From Psococerastis gibbosa (lineage: Eukaryota > Arthropoda > Insecta > Psocodea > Psocidae): DNA of 64,000 nucleotides. The position numbers and the translations under genes are program-made. Below the pieces are notes generated by a model. It saw nothing but the letters and a program-made list of their open reading frames with translations, was not told the origin of the DNA and ran no database searches. The stretch is taken from assembly GCA_963971405.1 (NCBI GenBank), contig OZ020486.1, positions 33,193,419 through 33,257,418 on the forward strand. The letters run 5' to 3'. Shown here in pieces: positions 1 to 10,299 of this stretch (within the stretch, counting starts at the first letter, position 1; each line of letters starts with the position of its first letter).

Positions 1-112
1 CGGGTAACCACTGCATTACAATTCCCTAGTATAGTCATCATGACTAAAATTGCCATGATAATCGTCAATCCTCGATAGAAGATGCATTTGAAGAAGGAGA
101 ATAAGTTACAGT
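1..112 (+). mobile_element. LINE family C, 3' tail fragment
   Basis: The stretch ending in GATAGAAGATGCATTTGAAG matches the 3' ends of the family C copies near 14.75 kb (minus), 29.07 kb (minus) and 51.8 kb (plus). In those copies the translated end reads roughly KIAMIIAN before the same GATAGAAGA and an AAG-rich tail. Only the last ~100 bases lie inside the window; the rest would be to the left. No reading frame is intact here. Confidence 0.6.
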
Positions 113-226
113 AATGTATTTATCTTTATATTTGGGCTGGGGTACCAATCCATTTTGCAATTCTTTCCGCGAGCTTCTGAAAGTACATAAAAGATAAGGC
201 AGCACAGCAGCTGTAGCAGGCACGTT

Positions 227-292
227 CATAACAAAAATTAGAGGATATAGAAAAACTGGACTTGACGGGATTCGAACCCAAGATCACAAGAA
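227..292 (-). mobile_element. SINE1 (tRNA-like) 3' part, inverted
   Basis: Read on the minus strand this holds a B-box-like GGGTTCGAATCCCGTC followed by the family 3' end with ATATCCTCTAATTTT. The same 3' end is seen in the copies at 25665-25731, 25911-26010 and 40218-40303. It lies head to head with the plus-strand 5' part at 351-398. Confidence 0.6.
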
Positions 293-350
293 CAGTTGAT
301 GTATATCCTCTACTTATATGCTCGTATTGACATGATTCGTAATTCGATCC

Positions 351-398
351 GGGCTTGTGGTCGAGCGGTTAAGACGACGCCCCGTTTATGCGGTTAGT
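351..398 (+). mobile_element. SINE1 (tRNA-like) 5' part
   Basis: GGGCTTGTGGTCGAGCGGTT followed by AAGACGACGCCCCG looks like the acceptor stem, A box and anticodon region of a Ser/Leu-type tRNA. The same head recurs at 25911. The copy stops before a B box, so it is a 3'-truncated SINE head and not a tRNA gene. Confidence 0.6.
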
Positions 399-1540
399 GT
401 TATATACTCCATATAATACTGCACATATATAAGGCACATTCATACTTTATAATGGACAATTTATGTATATAGAGTTTTATGTAAAACTGACAGCTGACAG
501 CTGATACTATACTAAACTACTGGCTATAGGTTATAGTTGTAGAATAGTACATTATTTAACTGTTACTGCCTGTATGTACCTAGGTACAAGAAATCAAAGT
601 AGATATAAAACCAACACAACAAATTACAAGACACAAGAAAATAGTAGGCAAAACAAAGTATGCAGCCGCATAAACACTTAGAAAACACTCCCAAAAACCC
701 CAAGGGCAAAAAACTCTTAAGAACATCCTTCAAAAATCTCTGAGAAAACCGCAGGAAAAAACGAGAAGGAGAGAGTTGACATAAAGCTCTTTTTTTTTCA
801 TGAAAATTTTACACAAAAACATCTCACTAGAATATTTACTAAAGAATAAAGCATAAATACAGGGGACTTGCGGGCGTGCTTTGGAATGTGGATGGTGCAG
901 ATCTGTCGAAATTGATTTACAATGGCTTGTAACATCTGCCCCCCAAAATATTTCATCCGTTTTTTCATTTTTTTTTTCTTCCTCACACCTCCCTCTCTAC
1001 CTCCATTATTACTGCTCCCCATCCTCCTAAGCCCAGTCTCATTTTCGTATAATAATAATTGTAAGGATGGAAAATGAGTTGTGGCACCTTTATAACTTTA
1101 CGCTTAATCGGATTTATCTATTCTATTTTTGTGTCTTTGTCGAGCATGGCGTCATCAAGTTTGCCCCCCTGGAATTAACCTTTCAGGACTTTTTAGCAAT
1201 GGTACTGATGCCGCCAACGGCCTTACCAAGTACCATACCGGAAGTTCTTAAAAACAAGAGACAGAAGAATTTTAACCGATTTCGTTATAATTAGAGCTCA
1301 GTTTAAAGGGATGAGTCAGTCGTTCCCACCAATTTTTTTTTTAATTTTTGGTGGCACCTGCTACGTCTATTCCACCAAATTAACTAAGAATACCCCACCT
1401 GAAATTAAAAAAAAATATTTGTCGTTGGAAGAAACTGTCCCATCACTCCCATATAGAACTCCACGTCTTGTAGTTTTATTTGTTGTATCCAAATCAAATT
1501 CAAATATATTTACCAATTTTTCAACAATACAGGTTTACAT
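399..1540. other. Unassigned AT-rich DNA
   Basis: I see no recognisable gene or repeat. Short frames of 60-80 codons on both strands have no known motif, and homopolymer A/T runs are common. A T-rich tract lies at 787-795 and another at 968-979. Confidence 0.5.
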
Positions 1541-1542
1541 GA

Positions 1543-1700
1543 TAAATAGATAGAATAGATAGATAGATAGATAGATAAAAAAACCGTGTATTTCTCGATA
1601 AAAATATATGGACATAAAATTACAGGCTGTGCCCCCTCAAGCCGAAGCGTGGGAGGGTGGCACATCAAACCTAACATAAGTAATAAAGTAAATATTAACA
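1543..1700 (-). mobile_element. LINE 3' UTR end with GATA-type tail
   Basis: On the minus strand the order is a GC-richer stretch, then TTTTATCGAGAAATACACGG, then a TATC tetranucleotide run (plus strand GATA, 1549-1577). This order is typical of Jockey/CR1-group 3' ends that finish in a short tandem repeat. No ORF remains. The clade is inferred only from the tail style. Confidence 0.4.
1549..1577 (+). repeat. (GATA)n microsatellite
   Basis: About six imperfect GATA units lie directly at the 3' side of the LINE end, so they are probably its tail rather than an independent microsatellite. Confidence 0.8.
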
Positions 1701-2890
1701 AATTCTATATAACAATAGCGGACTATTGTCCTTGTTATGCTATGGCTATAACAAGTTTCTATTAATTTTTTTAAAATTTACAAATACGAAGCAGACTATG
1801 GTCCTTGCTAATGCTAATGCAATTCATTCATAAAAATAGATAAATAAAAATAAAAAATAAATAAAATACAATAAAATTAAATTTAAATTAGCTAAATTAA
1901 ATTAAATTTAAAATTTACGAGGAATTAACCAGCCCAACTGTGTTTCCGCATACTAGTGCGGATGCAGTGTTTTAATTAATTAAAAATTATAGTATAAATA
2001 TAATTATTCTGCTGTGTGGCCATGAAATAGAAGAAATGAAGTACTGTTTCAAATCAGCAGTCCAATAGTATTACATCGAACAATACAGTACATTATTTCA
2101 AGAAGGAACTATGCTAGTAAAGCTGAAATTTTCAAAACGCAAATTGACAAGCCCATATTCGGCTTTATACAGCTCCCTCAGCTTTACCGAGTCTGTTCTA
2201 TTTCTCATTAGTCATTAGCACGGGAAATTTGCAACAGTAATCCAGCAGATTACCATACTAAAAGCTGCTAAAGCAGACGAATAATTATGGCCTCAATTTA
2301 AATTTGGGCCGCACAATACATCTAGGCGGAAAAGTTTTGCAGTGGGAGAGGACTTGGTAATATTGTGGCACCGCCTAGCTACTCAACTCATATTTACATG
2401 ACAAGTTTCTTAACTTTAATAACATAGCATGCTTTCTCATTTGGGAGTAATAGAGACCTTTGAGTTTACTACATGTGCAGTTCGTGTATTCTAAACTGGT
2501 ATTGAACTGTACGCTGTTTGGTGTTTACAATAATTTTAAGAAGTAGAATAAATTTCCCACTGCCTACATACATTTAAGAACAGTGTGGCATGGGAATCCT
2601 TTCAGGGTTCAGGGGAAAAATTTAATTTAATGGGGAAGAAATAGGATCAAATGAAGTTTACATGAACGGATGGCTTGAAATTAATAATTTATGCGCTGCT
2701 TACGAAGCTAAAAGCAAAAACGCAATGGAGGTTCAATTCAATCTAATCCACATAAATAGCCCAACAGCAAGCAGATATTATTATTTTCCTCTTTTTCTCA
2801 CCCAGTATTCCCTGGACAAGGAGCATAAATTAACCAATACAATGCATAATAATTCGTTTACCAATATTTACAAATACAATTACACACATA
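1701..2890. other. Unassigned AT-rich DNA
   Basis: Mostly A/T-rich, with an AAATTAAA-like low-complexity tract at about 1840-1915. I see no gene or assignable repeat. Confidence 0.5.
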
Positions 2891-2905
2891 TACATATATA
2901 CAGTA

Positions 2906-3012
2906 TATACTGTATGTGGGCCCCCAAGTTAATAAGCTTGTCGGGGACTCGCACAGTAAACGCTATAGATGATGCAACATGTTTTCTATTTCACATCTGT
3001 GTTAGCAATAAT
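2906..3012 (+). repeat. Interspersed repeat block shared with 39.8 kb
   Basis: The block from GTGGGCCCCCAAGTTAATAA through ATAGATGATGCAACATG to GTGTTAGCAATAA matches 39819-39925 in the same orientation with few differences. A short piece of it (GCTATAGATGATGCAACATA) is inverted near 39196-39216. At 39.8 kb it follows AATACAAATAAACTG, which looks like a LINE 3' end, so it may be retroposon 3' UTR. Confidence 0.65.
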
Positions 3013-4075
3013 AATAATAATACAACTGTACCAACAGGCGTAGCACCAATGAAAGAGAAGAAAAAAATTAATTATTTAATTAATTACCCTAAATAAACGC
3101 CAATGAATTTTAATTTACTTACGGTAATTAATTAAATTAGTTAAAAACTAAAATCACACTAAGCTGTTCTTTGTTGCATGTACTAGCCGTAGGTGGGACA
3201 TTTTTTTCAGGCCTAACAGGACAAAACAGTTGAATGTTGTGTGCTTAGGATTACTTTCGGTTACTTTTGACACCGTATTTAAGTACCTAGTTTAAAAAAT
3301 TCCCCGGGTAAGTTATTCTTTTCTGTTGGTGCTACACATGCAGCACTGCTGAGAATACAGCAAGTAAGTTGCCACAATTGTAAAAGGGTAGCGTTTCAAA
3401 AACAAAAACAAAATGGATGAAAATTTAAATTGGCCTAAGAACCGTGAGCATCAATAAAAAAAAGTGCCTGAACCTGAACTAGATCATAAAACTTTCAAGT
3501 AATTTGAGAACAGCAACGGCCAATGATAGACGGCTATCGATCTATAATTACCCAAGATTTCGTCACCAGCACCCGAAATAAAAACTACCTAATAAACCAA
3601 CTGAAATGAATCCGCATACCACAAACATTGGAAGCCCAAATAACCCCGGCTTTTGATTCAAATTTTGATAAAGTAAATGTAACCTTAAGGACCCAGTAGT
3701 AAATGGGGCTCTCTCTCCGGTTCGCGTCGTTAATTCCACGATTTACCGCAGCCTGTAAATGAGGTGTCCGCTCGCACAATGGCCCACTGAAAGGCTACCT
3801 AAGTCATTTATATCCAGGGAGAACTTCAAGGATCAGGTTTCGGCCCTTTACTTTGTATGATGTTGCACGTCGTCATTATAGATTACAATTGGGAACGCAC
3901 GTCTTTCAATTAGAAATTAACAGTGTTATAGATATAGTACGTGAAGGGGGTCAGGTTTTTCAAGCTTAAGGCAGAATAGCCGTCAAAGTAGGCAATAACT
4001 TGGATGATTTTGTTGCAATGTGTAAGGAATTATTGGTGCACGAGCGGTTTCCTCAAGTCATCATCGAGAACATTA
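3013..4075. other. Unassigned DNA
   Basis: No recognised gene, RNA gene or repeat. A 64-codon minus-strand frame at 3585-3779 has no motif. Confidence 0.5.
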
Positions 4076-4402
4076 GATTTCTATATGTAATCTTACCTAG
4101 TAGTATATCTTACTGTAGTAGTAGTAGTACTAGCAGTAGTAAGGTGTATGTGCAATAAAAAAGTAAAACACACTCTGTAACAGTGTTCTGTACTACAACA
4201 TATTGGAGACTGTGGGTCAAGTCTATATTAAAGCAACATTTGGAGCTCATTTGGAACAATTTTAGTGGTTTTAAGATTTCTACATGTAATATTATCTGTA
4301 GTAGTGTACATTGTGCAATAATAAAAGTAAAACATACATAGGTTACTTCAAAAATGTTCCATACTACTACATATTGGAGAGGGTATTCACTATGGGTCAA
4401 AT
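4076..4402 (+). repeat. Diverged tandem duplication, period about 198 bp
   Basis: Unit 1 (4076-4222) and unit 2 (4274-4402) share in order GATTTCTA(T/C)ATGTAAT, TGTGCAATAA, AAAGTAAAACA, CATATTGGAGA and GGGTCAA. They are clearly diverged, so the duplication is old. Unit 1 contains an (AGT)n run at 4114-4140. Confidence 0.6.
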
Positions 4403-5584
4403 CAAAAAATTCTGTTATAGGGAGATTATATTGTAGGTACCTAGTATCTTAGAATAACTTTAATACTGAAATGCAATGCGAACAAATTCTATGTGGCGAA
4501 CTGTGAATACCCCTAACAGTATAGAACTGTAGTAAGAGAACTTGGTGAAGCTGTTTTACGACCTCAACTCATTTAAGAACTATACTCGAATACCATATTT
4601 ATAATACAGTAAACATCTAAGTATGGAATTGCCTGAATGTTATTTGTACTAAAAATTTACGGATAAAATCATTAAATTACATTTTATTTTTAATTTTCAT
4701 TTGCTGCTGTGGTGGCTGCCCCTCCATGACCATGGCTGGCGACGCCTTTCCTTATAGGTATAACATGGTAGAATCAAGCTACTATACAATACTCGTAGAA
4801 ATGCGTGCTACAATGCAAGTCTTAATTGAAATTTCGTTTTAAACTAAGAAGCAACCCAACGTGACCCAGTAGCAGCGCGTAAAGTTTCAAACTTTCTATT
4901 ACAGTATTGTATATATTTTAGGCTACACTCGAACTATACAATTAAAACACAACGCAATGTCCCAGCTATACAATCGTATCTAACAAGACAACAGCAAGCA
5001 TTTAATTAATGGTTAAAATACGTGACAAATTTCCACTTGATTCATTCGAAGTTGAAAACAAAGAAATTAAGCGAAACTAACGGTAACATGACAAATTACG
5101 GAGAAATGAAGGAATTTAAGGGAAATTTGAATGAAAGCGAAGCATACCGCATTGGGTCAGTCACTTAATCACACGTATATAATTCCCGGAAACTTGTTCG
5201 TCTCTTCAACACTTCTTGCCTCCTGAATTAGGTAATTAATGAGCAAGTAACCACTTTATTATTAATTAGATATAATATTGCAAGAGCTGAGGAAGAATGT
5301 CAGCATCCTCACAATAAATGGCCCAAGTTCTCGGCTATTATAGGGCTATTCATTGCGCGCCATATGGCTCGACAGTATACCTAGAGCTCCCGCGATATTA
5401 TGTCATGGCCTTTAAGACCGCGTAGTCCCCTCTCGCGCGTTATTAATATATGAACAAATTTCGCTACAGGAGGGGAAGAGACTGGAGTTTCTATATGAGG
5501 TGGGGATTTTTCTTAAGAAAAAGAGGGAATATCAAATGAGTAGCGCTTGTGGTATTTTTTACCTGCTCATTGGTTTACACTAAA
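4403..5584. other. Unassigned AT-rich DNA
   Basis: I see no gene or assignable repeat in this stretch. Confidence 0.5.
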
Positions 5585-5825
5585 AGTAAAAAATCGTTGA
5601 AGCAAAAAATATTTGGCAATTTTTTAATTTTTTTTTTTTTGGAGGGTAAATAAAACCTCCCAAATTTGGGAAGATAAAAATAATAAAAAATTATCCCGAG
5701 ATATGATTTTTGTGAACGTACATGCCAAATTTCATTAAAATCCACCGAGTAGTTTGCCCATAAATAGACAAATAGAGAGGCAGAGCGACAGACAGTAAAA
5801 AACACTTTTTTGGGCTCGTGGAACT
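5585..5825 (+). mobile_element. HINE-like element, partial and diverged copy
   Basis: It shares the ordered motifs of the longer copy at 53.5-54.5 kb: AAATCGTTGAAGC, a pyrimidine/purine-rich stretch, ATGATTTTTGTGAACGTACA, CCACCGAGTAGTTTGCCC, a degenerate GACA-type run and TTTTTTGGGCTCGTGGAAC. The terminal hairpin is missing. Confidence 0.55.
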
Positions 5826-5920
5826 AAATTTTCTATGCAATACTTGGCCATAATTACTTTATTGTTTTCTGGGAATGGAAAATAACGTTAATAAAAGTCT
5901 GTAAGAGATTCACTTGCAGT

Positions 5921-5996
5921 GGAGCGTCCGAGATACAATCTTAAAAGCCTATATGCAGATATACGCAGATGTTGACGAAACGTTCGGTATTACACT
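5921..5996 (+). repeat. Repeat blocks A and B (Penelope-like?), fragment
   Basis: GGAGCGTCCGAGATACAATC followed by GTTGACGAAACGTTCGG matches the block order at 45672-45845 (GGAGCCACCGAGGTGCAACC, then GTTGACGAAACGTTTGG). It stops exactly where the TAAG tail of the minus-strand LINE begins, suggesting that the LINE was inserted into this repeat. Confidence 0.5.
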
Positions 5997-5998
5997 TT

Positions 5999-7338
5999 AG
6001 TAAGTAAGTAATATATTTATCCCAATTTTACAGATTACAGTTCTTTTTTTTAACATTTTATTTTCCTTTAGCCACAGGCAGTGCCGTGTGTGGCTTAATT
6101 ACAGGGAATCGTTATTAGTATAATATTACAAAATTAAGTTAGTCTGTAAGTGACAGGTTAATGTTAGTTAGGACAGGGTACGGTAAAGGTTGGTGATGTT
6201 GTGTTTCAGGGTGCGCGTTTTTAGTTTTAGTTTTTATATCATTTACGTTTACTTGCTTAGATGCCTTTTAATTTTTTTCATAAATATTTTTAAGGTAAGG
6301 CTGTTTTTTTATACTTATTGGTAGGTTATTGTAAATATTAAGAGCGGTATATTTTGCTGATAATAATTCTAGTTGTGCTGGGTTTGTTGATAGTTATAGG
6401 TATTCCTTTTTTGTATCTGGTGTTGTGGTTATGTTGAACCGGATTATGTAGATGATGGTGTTTATAAAGTTGGCGTAAGGCAGCCGTTTGGAAAGTTTGC
6501 TGTATGTTCGGGACCATTGCAATATTATATAGTTCAGTAGTGGGGAATCGTTTTGGTTTTTTATAGATTATTTTTAAGATTCTCTTTTTGAATTTGGAGA
6601 GCCTTTCAAGTTCATTATGTGCCACTGCGCCGCACGCTATAATTCCACATTCTATGTTTGAGTGTATTAATGAATAGTAAATGCTTCTTAAAAGGTTTGG
6701 ATTTGCTATATTTCTCATTTGTACAAAATTGTAAATTGTTTTTATTAATTTGTTTACAGTGTTGTTAATCTGCTCTTTCCAATTGAATTTTCTATCTCTA
6801 ATGATACCGAGATATTTGGTTAGGTTTACTTCTTTGATGAGTGGGAGTGAGTGGTTGTCATGTTTGGTATTTTGGTTTGTATTGTTAAATTTTAAGTAGT
6901 TGGTTTTTGACATATTGAGCGTTAATAGATTATCATCCATCCATTGTTTGACTGTTTGAAGTTCTTCATTTGCGGCTGCGTATAGGAGAGACCTTGCGTT
7001 TCTGCATATCAGGATAGTGTCGTCAGCAAAAGCGTACAATTTCCCATTTAGTTTCAATGTTAGAAGATCATTTAAAAAATAAGTTGAACAATAGGGGTGC
7101 TAAAATTGTGCCTTGGGGTATTCCGCATGTAATAGTATCTTTTTGAATGAAGTGATGTACCCCGTTTTTTTCTATTTTTATAGTTTGGGTACGGTTGTAA
7201 AAGTAGCTGGATAATAAAGCTTGCGCATGGCTTCTGAATCCTAGGTTTTGCAGCTTTTTTAATAGTATCTCATGTGGTATGGTGTCGAATGCTTTTTTTT
7301 TATCAAATAGGATTACGATTGACCACGGCATATCAGCC
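5999..7338 (-). mobile_element. Jockey/CR1-group LINE, 5'-truncated
   Basis: This is the best-preserved retrotransposon remnant in the window. On the minus strand it runs from inside the reverse transcriptase domain (about 7331) through the thumb and C-terminal region to a stop at 6338. About 330 bp of 3' UTR follow and it ends in a TTAC tetranucleotide tail (plus strand TAAG, 5999-6010). The N-terminal endonuclease, any ORF1 and the 5' UTR are absent, as expected from incomplete target-primed reverse transcription. A SINE4 fragment lies just upstream. The clade is inferred from RT motif style and the microsatellite-like tail; a distance tree would be needed for a firm name. Confidence 0.85.
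6338..7331 (-). pseudogene. LINE reverse transcriptase remnant (one frameshift)
   Basis: The first segment (7331-7068) carries RT motif A in FDKKKAFDTIPHEILLKK and motif B in CGIPQGTILAPLLFN. The second (7057-6338) carries motif C as YAFADDTILIC, then KQWMDDNLLTLNMSK and a thumb segment with KYLGIIRDRKFNW. The two lie in different frames; a one-base gain in the T/A homopolymer near 7078-7084 explains the break. About 325 residues remain of a usual 900-1,000. The catalytic Asp of motif A and the DD of motif C are kept, so the copy is fairly young, but truncation and frameshift make it non-coding. The apparent start at 7331 is just where the truncation left an ATG. Confidence 0.88.
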
Positions 7339-7383
7339 CGGATTTTACAGCTTAATCACAAATTATTCGTCAAACAATTTGGC

Positions 7384-7413
7384 GAAGTCCCAGGCCACGG
7401 TGAGGGCCCACAG
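7384..7413 (-). mobile_element. SINE4 3'-end fragment
   Basis: On the minus strand TGTGGGCCCTCACCGTGGCC TGGGACTT matches the 3' end of the complete SINE4 at 41.4 kb. The TAC tail is not clear. It sits just upstream of the truncated LINE start, on the same strand. Confidence 0.5.
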
Positions 7414-7440
7414 AATACATCAAATCAAACAATAATACAA

Positions 7441-7905
7441 ATATAGTACATTTTCGGAAATTTCCACTACTCTATCAAGTGCAGGGGATCACCTTTGATT
7501 GTACAGCTTCTTCCGCATGAATTGTACAGCTCTGTTGCTATGGCAACGGAAATTATGGGATTTAAAGAGAAATGACCGCTGGGAAATATTGTGGGAATCA
7601 GAGGGCTTAACTCTACCTCTCTTGTATCTCCCCCCCCCCATTTCTATGAAACGTGCGTTTGTTGCAGCGCTTGTTAGTTTTGCACTGTTGGCCATCAGCC
7701 TCCATTGTCAGTTAAGTGCATTGTATTACAAAAATATGCCAATACAATAAAAGCCCTATGTGTGTAGCTATTGTGGAAAATGGTATCTGGGATTTGACGC
7801 TATTTGATCATTATCGTTAAGAAGACTGCGAGTGCGTGGTAGCATGTAATTTTTGAAGGACCTTTTTTATGGACCCTACTTATAGTGGTCCATAGGTCCC
7901 TTGTC
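7441..7905. other. Unassigned DNA with a small hairpin
   Basis: No gene was recognised. TATGGACC (7868-7875) and GGTCCATA (7887-7894) form a perfect 8-bp stem with an 11-base loop, next to the HINE-like copy. A C-run lies at 7628-7637. Confidence 0.5.
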
Positions 7906-8290
7906 CAACGACTACAATATATGTGAATTTAAGAGAAATCGTTGGAGCCATTTTTCAGAAATGAATTTTTTAGAGGTTTTTTGGAGTTTTTTTTTAGAAT
8001 AAAATCCCCCCAAATTGAGTTAGCCCAAAATAAAAAAATAATCCCAAGGTATGATTTTTGTGAACCTACATGCCAAATTTCATCAATATCGACCGAGTAG
8101 TTTTCCCGGAAATCGATTAACAGACAGAGCGACATACAGACAGCGACAGACAGACATTTCGTAAAAAACACATTTTTGGGTTCCTGCTACCTCAAAACGT
8201 GTATATTCATCGAAAACTCAGAATCAAAATTTTTGACCAGCATTACAAAGCTTATATACTAGGCTACGTATAAATTGGAAAGCAAAAAAG
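7906..8290 (+). mobile_element. HINE-like element, 5'-truncated copy
   Basis: This begins at CAACGACTACAATATATGTG and runs through TGAGTTAGCCCAAAAT, ATGATTTTTGTGAACCTACA, a degenerate GACA-type microsatellite (8110-8158), GGGTTCCTGCTACCTCAAAA and the hairpin-bearing end finishing in GAAAGCAAAAAAG. It is in the same orientation and order as the copy ending at 54534. Confidence 0.7.
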
Positions 8291-9200
8291 CCCTTCAAGT
8301 CATAATACGTACCATATCCCAATGTATAGAACTCCGATTGCCACCCCCTTCCCGGTTTAAATTTTCCGAAAGATGGTTAGAGTCAATAATCAGTATTCCA
8401 AAAACCGCCGTGGTTTATTCATAAATTTATATGGTAAATTGCATCAAATATTTGCGTGGATTTCCATATGTGTACGTTGGACAATGTGATATGGAGCAAT
8501 GCAGTAAAAAGCAATAATGTTGTTAATTAGGGAAAAGCGACGTGTTCAGATGACACGTGCTCTCTATATTGTTTCACGTGCGCAATATGATAAAGCTAAG
8601 AGTAAACCGCAGAGGATTCGGTTTCAGACAGAAGACACACGCATTACGTTACTGTTTTGACACGGTAAGATTGATGACTAGAGGTGGGTGCTTATGGAAA
8701 TAAGTGGGTGGGAGATGGCGGAGGGGAGGGGCTCCACCCCTCAAGATTGAAATACCAATTGACCGTGTGAAAATACACAGTATGCCAGATTTATCTGATG
8801 CGGGTAGAGTCTATCTTTTATTTTGGCACTTTGGTATATAAATCATACTTAAAAGGACTTTCTTATTTTCTGCAGGCATGATTTTACCAAAGCAATCAAT
8901 TTTCGATGGAAATATTGCTAACACAACTATTTAAACATGACAACGCCTAATATTATAAATGAATTGTACACACGCTTCAACCAGCACTCACTTCAAACTG
9001 AAGGAACTTGGGCACTTTAACCAAAAGTACGTTGAATGTAAGGAATGGTCCTAGGTTAGTAGTACGCTCCACTACACGTGGCTTCATAATAATTATTACC
9101 CCCAAGGGACATAAAACCAAGCAATTTCGCTTTCGAATAATAAATGAATTAGCCTGCAAATATAAGACCAAGCATCAGGAAGCGGTTTTTAAAAACATGG
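8291..9200. other. Unassigned DNA
   Basis: I see no gene or assignable repeat. The frames at 8977-9253 on both strands have no known motif except the LINE part that begins at about 9205. Confidence 0.5.
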
Positions 9201-9204
9201 ACAA

Positions 9205-9500
9205 GGTGGATAAGGAACTGAAGACTCTTGAAGCATTTGAAATGAGGTGTTAGAGGAGGATGCTTCGGATCAGCTGGAGGGAACACGAGAGGAATGGAAG
9301 AGTGCTACATGGCCGTAGCCAAGAGGGGTCCCCCCCCCCCCCCGAAATGAAATGGCTTGATACTAGATAGAGTCGGATTTTGAGAGGAAAAATGAAAACA
9401 CTATGTAATACCCAAGGAAATTTCTAAGCCCCCCCCCCCCCAAAAAAAAATCCTGGCTACGGCCTTGGTGCTATAGGCTACTGAAGAAGAGTAATTCTTC
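9205..9500 (+). mobile_element. LINE family C C-terminal fragment, split by a MITE
   Basis: The translation contains ELKTLEAFEMRC, a stop, then RRMLRISWREH. This is the region just before the GHVMRN motif of endonuclease-reverse transcriptase LINEs, and it overlaps the start of the family C piece at 15.07 kb (LRISWRD). A hAT-type MITE interrupts it at 9310-9467, and the coding sense resumes as ATEEE afterwards. One in-frame stop and the insertion make it non-functional. Confidence 0.75.
9310..9467. mobile_element. hAT-type MITE (GGCCGTAGCC family)
   Basis: The ends are TGGCCGTAGCCAAG and CCTGGCTACGGCCTTG, in inverted orientation, 158 bp apart. They are flanked by GTGCTACA (9302-9309) and GTGCTATA (9468-9475), an 8-bp target duplication with one mismatch. 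An 8-bp duplication is characteristic of the hAT superfamily. Inside are long C runs and a core shared with 37199-37337 and 41007-41146 (CTATGTAATACC and GAATCGGA-like parts). No transposase is present. Confidence 0.85.
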
Positions 9501-9554
9501 TTATACCTCGTATAAAAAGTAGATGAGCGAAATAGGTGGGCATTTGCTAAATCA

Positions 9555-9606
9555 AAAATCAGGTGAATGAATGAATGATTATATTGAAAAACACAGTACA
9601 ATGCAA
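9555..9606 (-). mobile_element. LINE 3' end with TTCA-type tail
   Basis: On the minus strand TGTACTGTGTTTTTCAATAT is followed by an (ATTC)n run (plus strand GAATGAAT, 9565-9579). This looks like the polyadenylation and tandem-tail end of a non-LTR element. Only the extreme end is recognisable. Confidence 0.4.
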
Positions 9607-9783
9607 TACAATACAATTATAACTGAACTAAAAACACATAAAATCTAACATTTTACTTAAATAACTAACAATAAAAAATAAAAATAAAAATTTACAAAAC
9701 GAAATATAATTAGTCCATTGTAAGAAACAATCGGCCAAAACTATTTTACGCAGTCCCCAGAATTTCATCAAGCTAATAAAACA

Positions 9784-9965
9784 CACCCTCCACAAACCAT
9801 CATTGAAGGAAATAATAGAAGAGAATGGTCAAGAAGGAATTCATGGATCAACTGAAGGTTGAAGCAGGAGCTCGAACGTAGGAAGGCACAGGACCGGGAG
9901 TTTGATATGCAGAGAGTTGCTGCCAACCAATCGTTAGGATTGCGACCTAAGAAGATGAAGGCAGT
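9784..9965 (+). mobile_element. LINE family E, 3'-terminal fragment
   Basis: ACCATCATTGAAGGAA, AAGAAGGAATTCA, CTGAAGGTTGAAGCAGGAGC and GTTGCTGCCAACCAATCG also occur in this order at 52000-52225. In translation they resemble the LINE C-terminal pattern with a basic stretch, WRR and AANQS before the stop. There are several stops and frame changes. The clade is not determined. Confidence 0.6.
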
Positions 9966-10299
9966 ACCTATTACAATATGATAAATACTACAGTAGCTTG
10001 GTACATGACGTACGTTTTACAAAATTAAAAATTACAATAAGTTCCTTACGAAAAGAAAAAACACTTGCATTTCATTTAACTAATATTTTTGGTTTTGCAC
10101 AGAGGCGTTCGCTGTCCAATATTGCAATGTGCAATGTGTCATAGAACATGTCATTAAACATTATTGCATTATTACAGCGGTTATTAGCCACGAGTATAAA
10201 GTCACATAACTGAACAACGTCGGCTGTGGAGTGAATGATTTAATTAAATCAATCAGGCGATCAATCAATCGCGGAGGAAATCAATCACGAGCCTCCTCC
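9966..10299. other. Unassigned DNA
   Basis: I see nothing assignable. An AATCAATCAGGCGATCAATC stretch (10249-10290) is weakly repetitive and precedes the tandem array. Confidence 0.5.

Noticed and set aside
351-398. tRNA gene
   Set aside because: Only the 5' half is present; no complete cloverleaf. The better copy at 25911 has both boxes but runs into the SINE1 tail.
2662-3096. 144-codon plus-strand frame
   Set aside because: It is a chance frame in AT-rich DNA: low-complexity composition, no domain, and its last part is the interspersed block shared with 39.8 kb.
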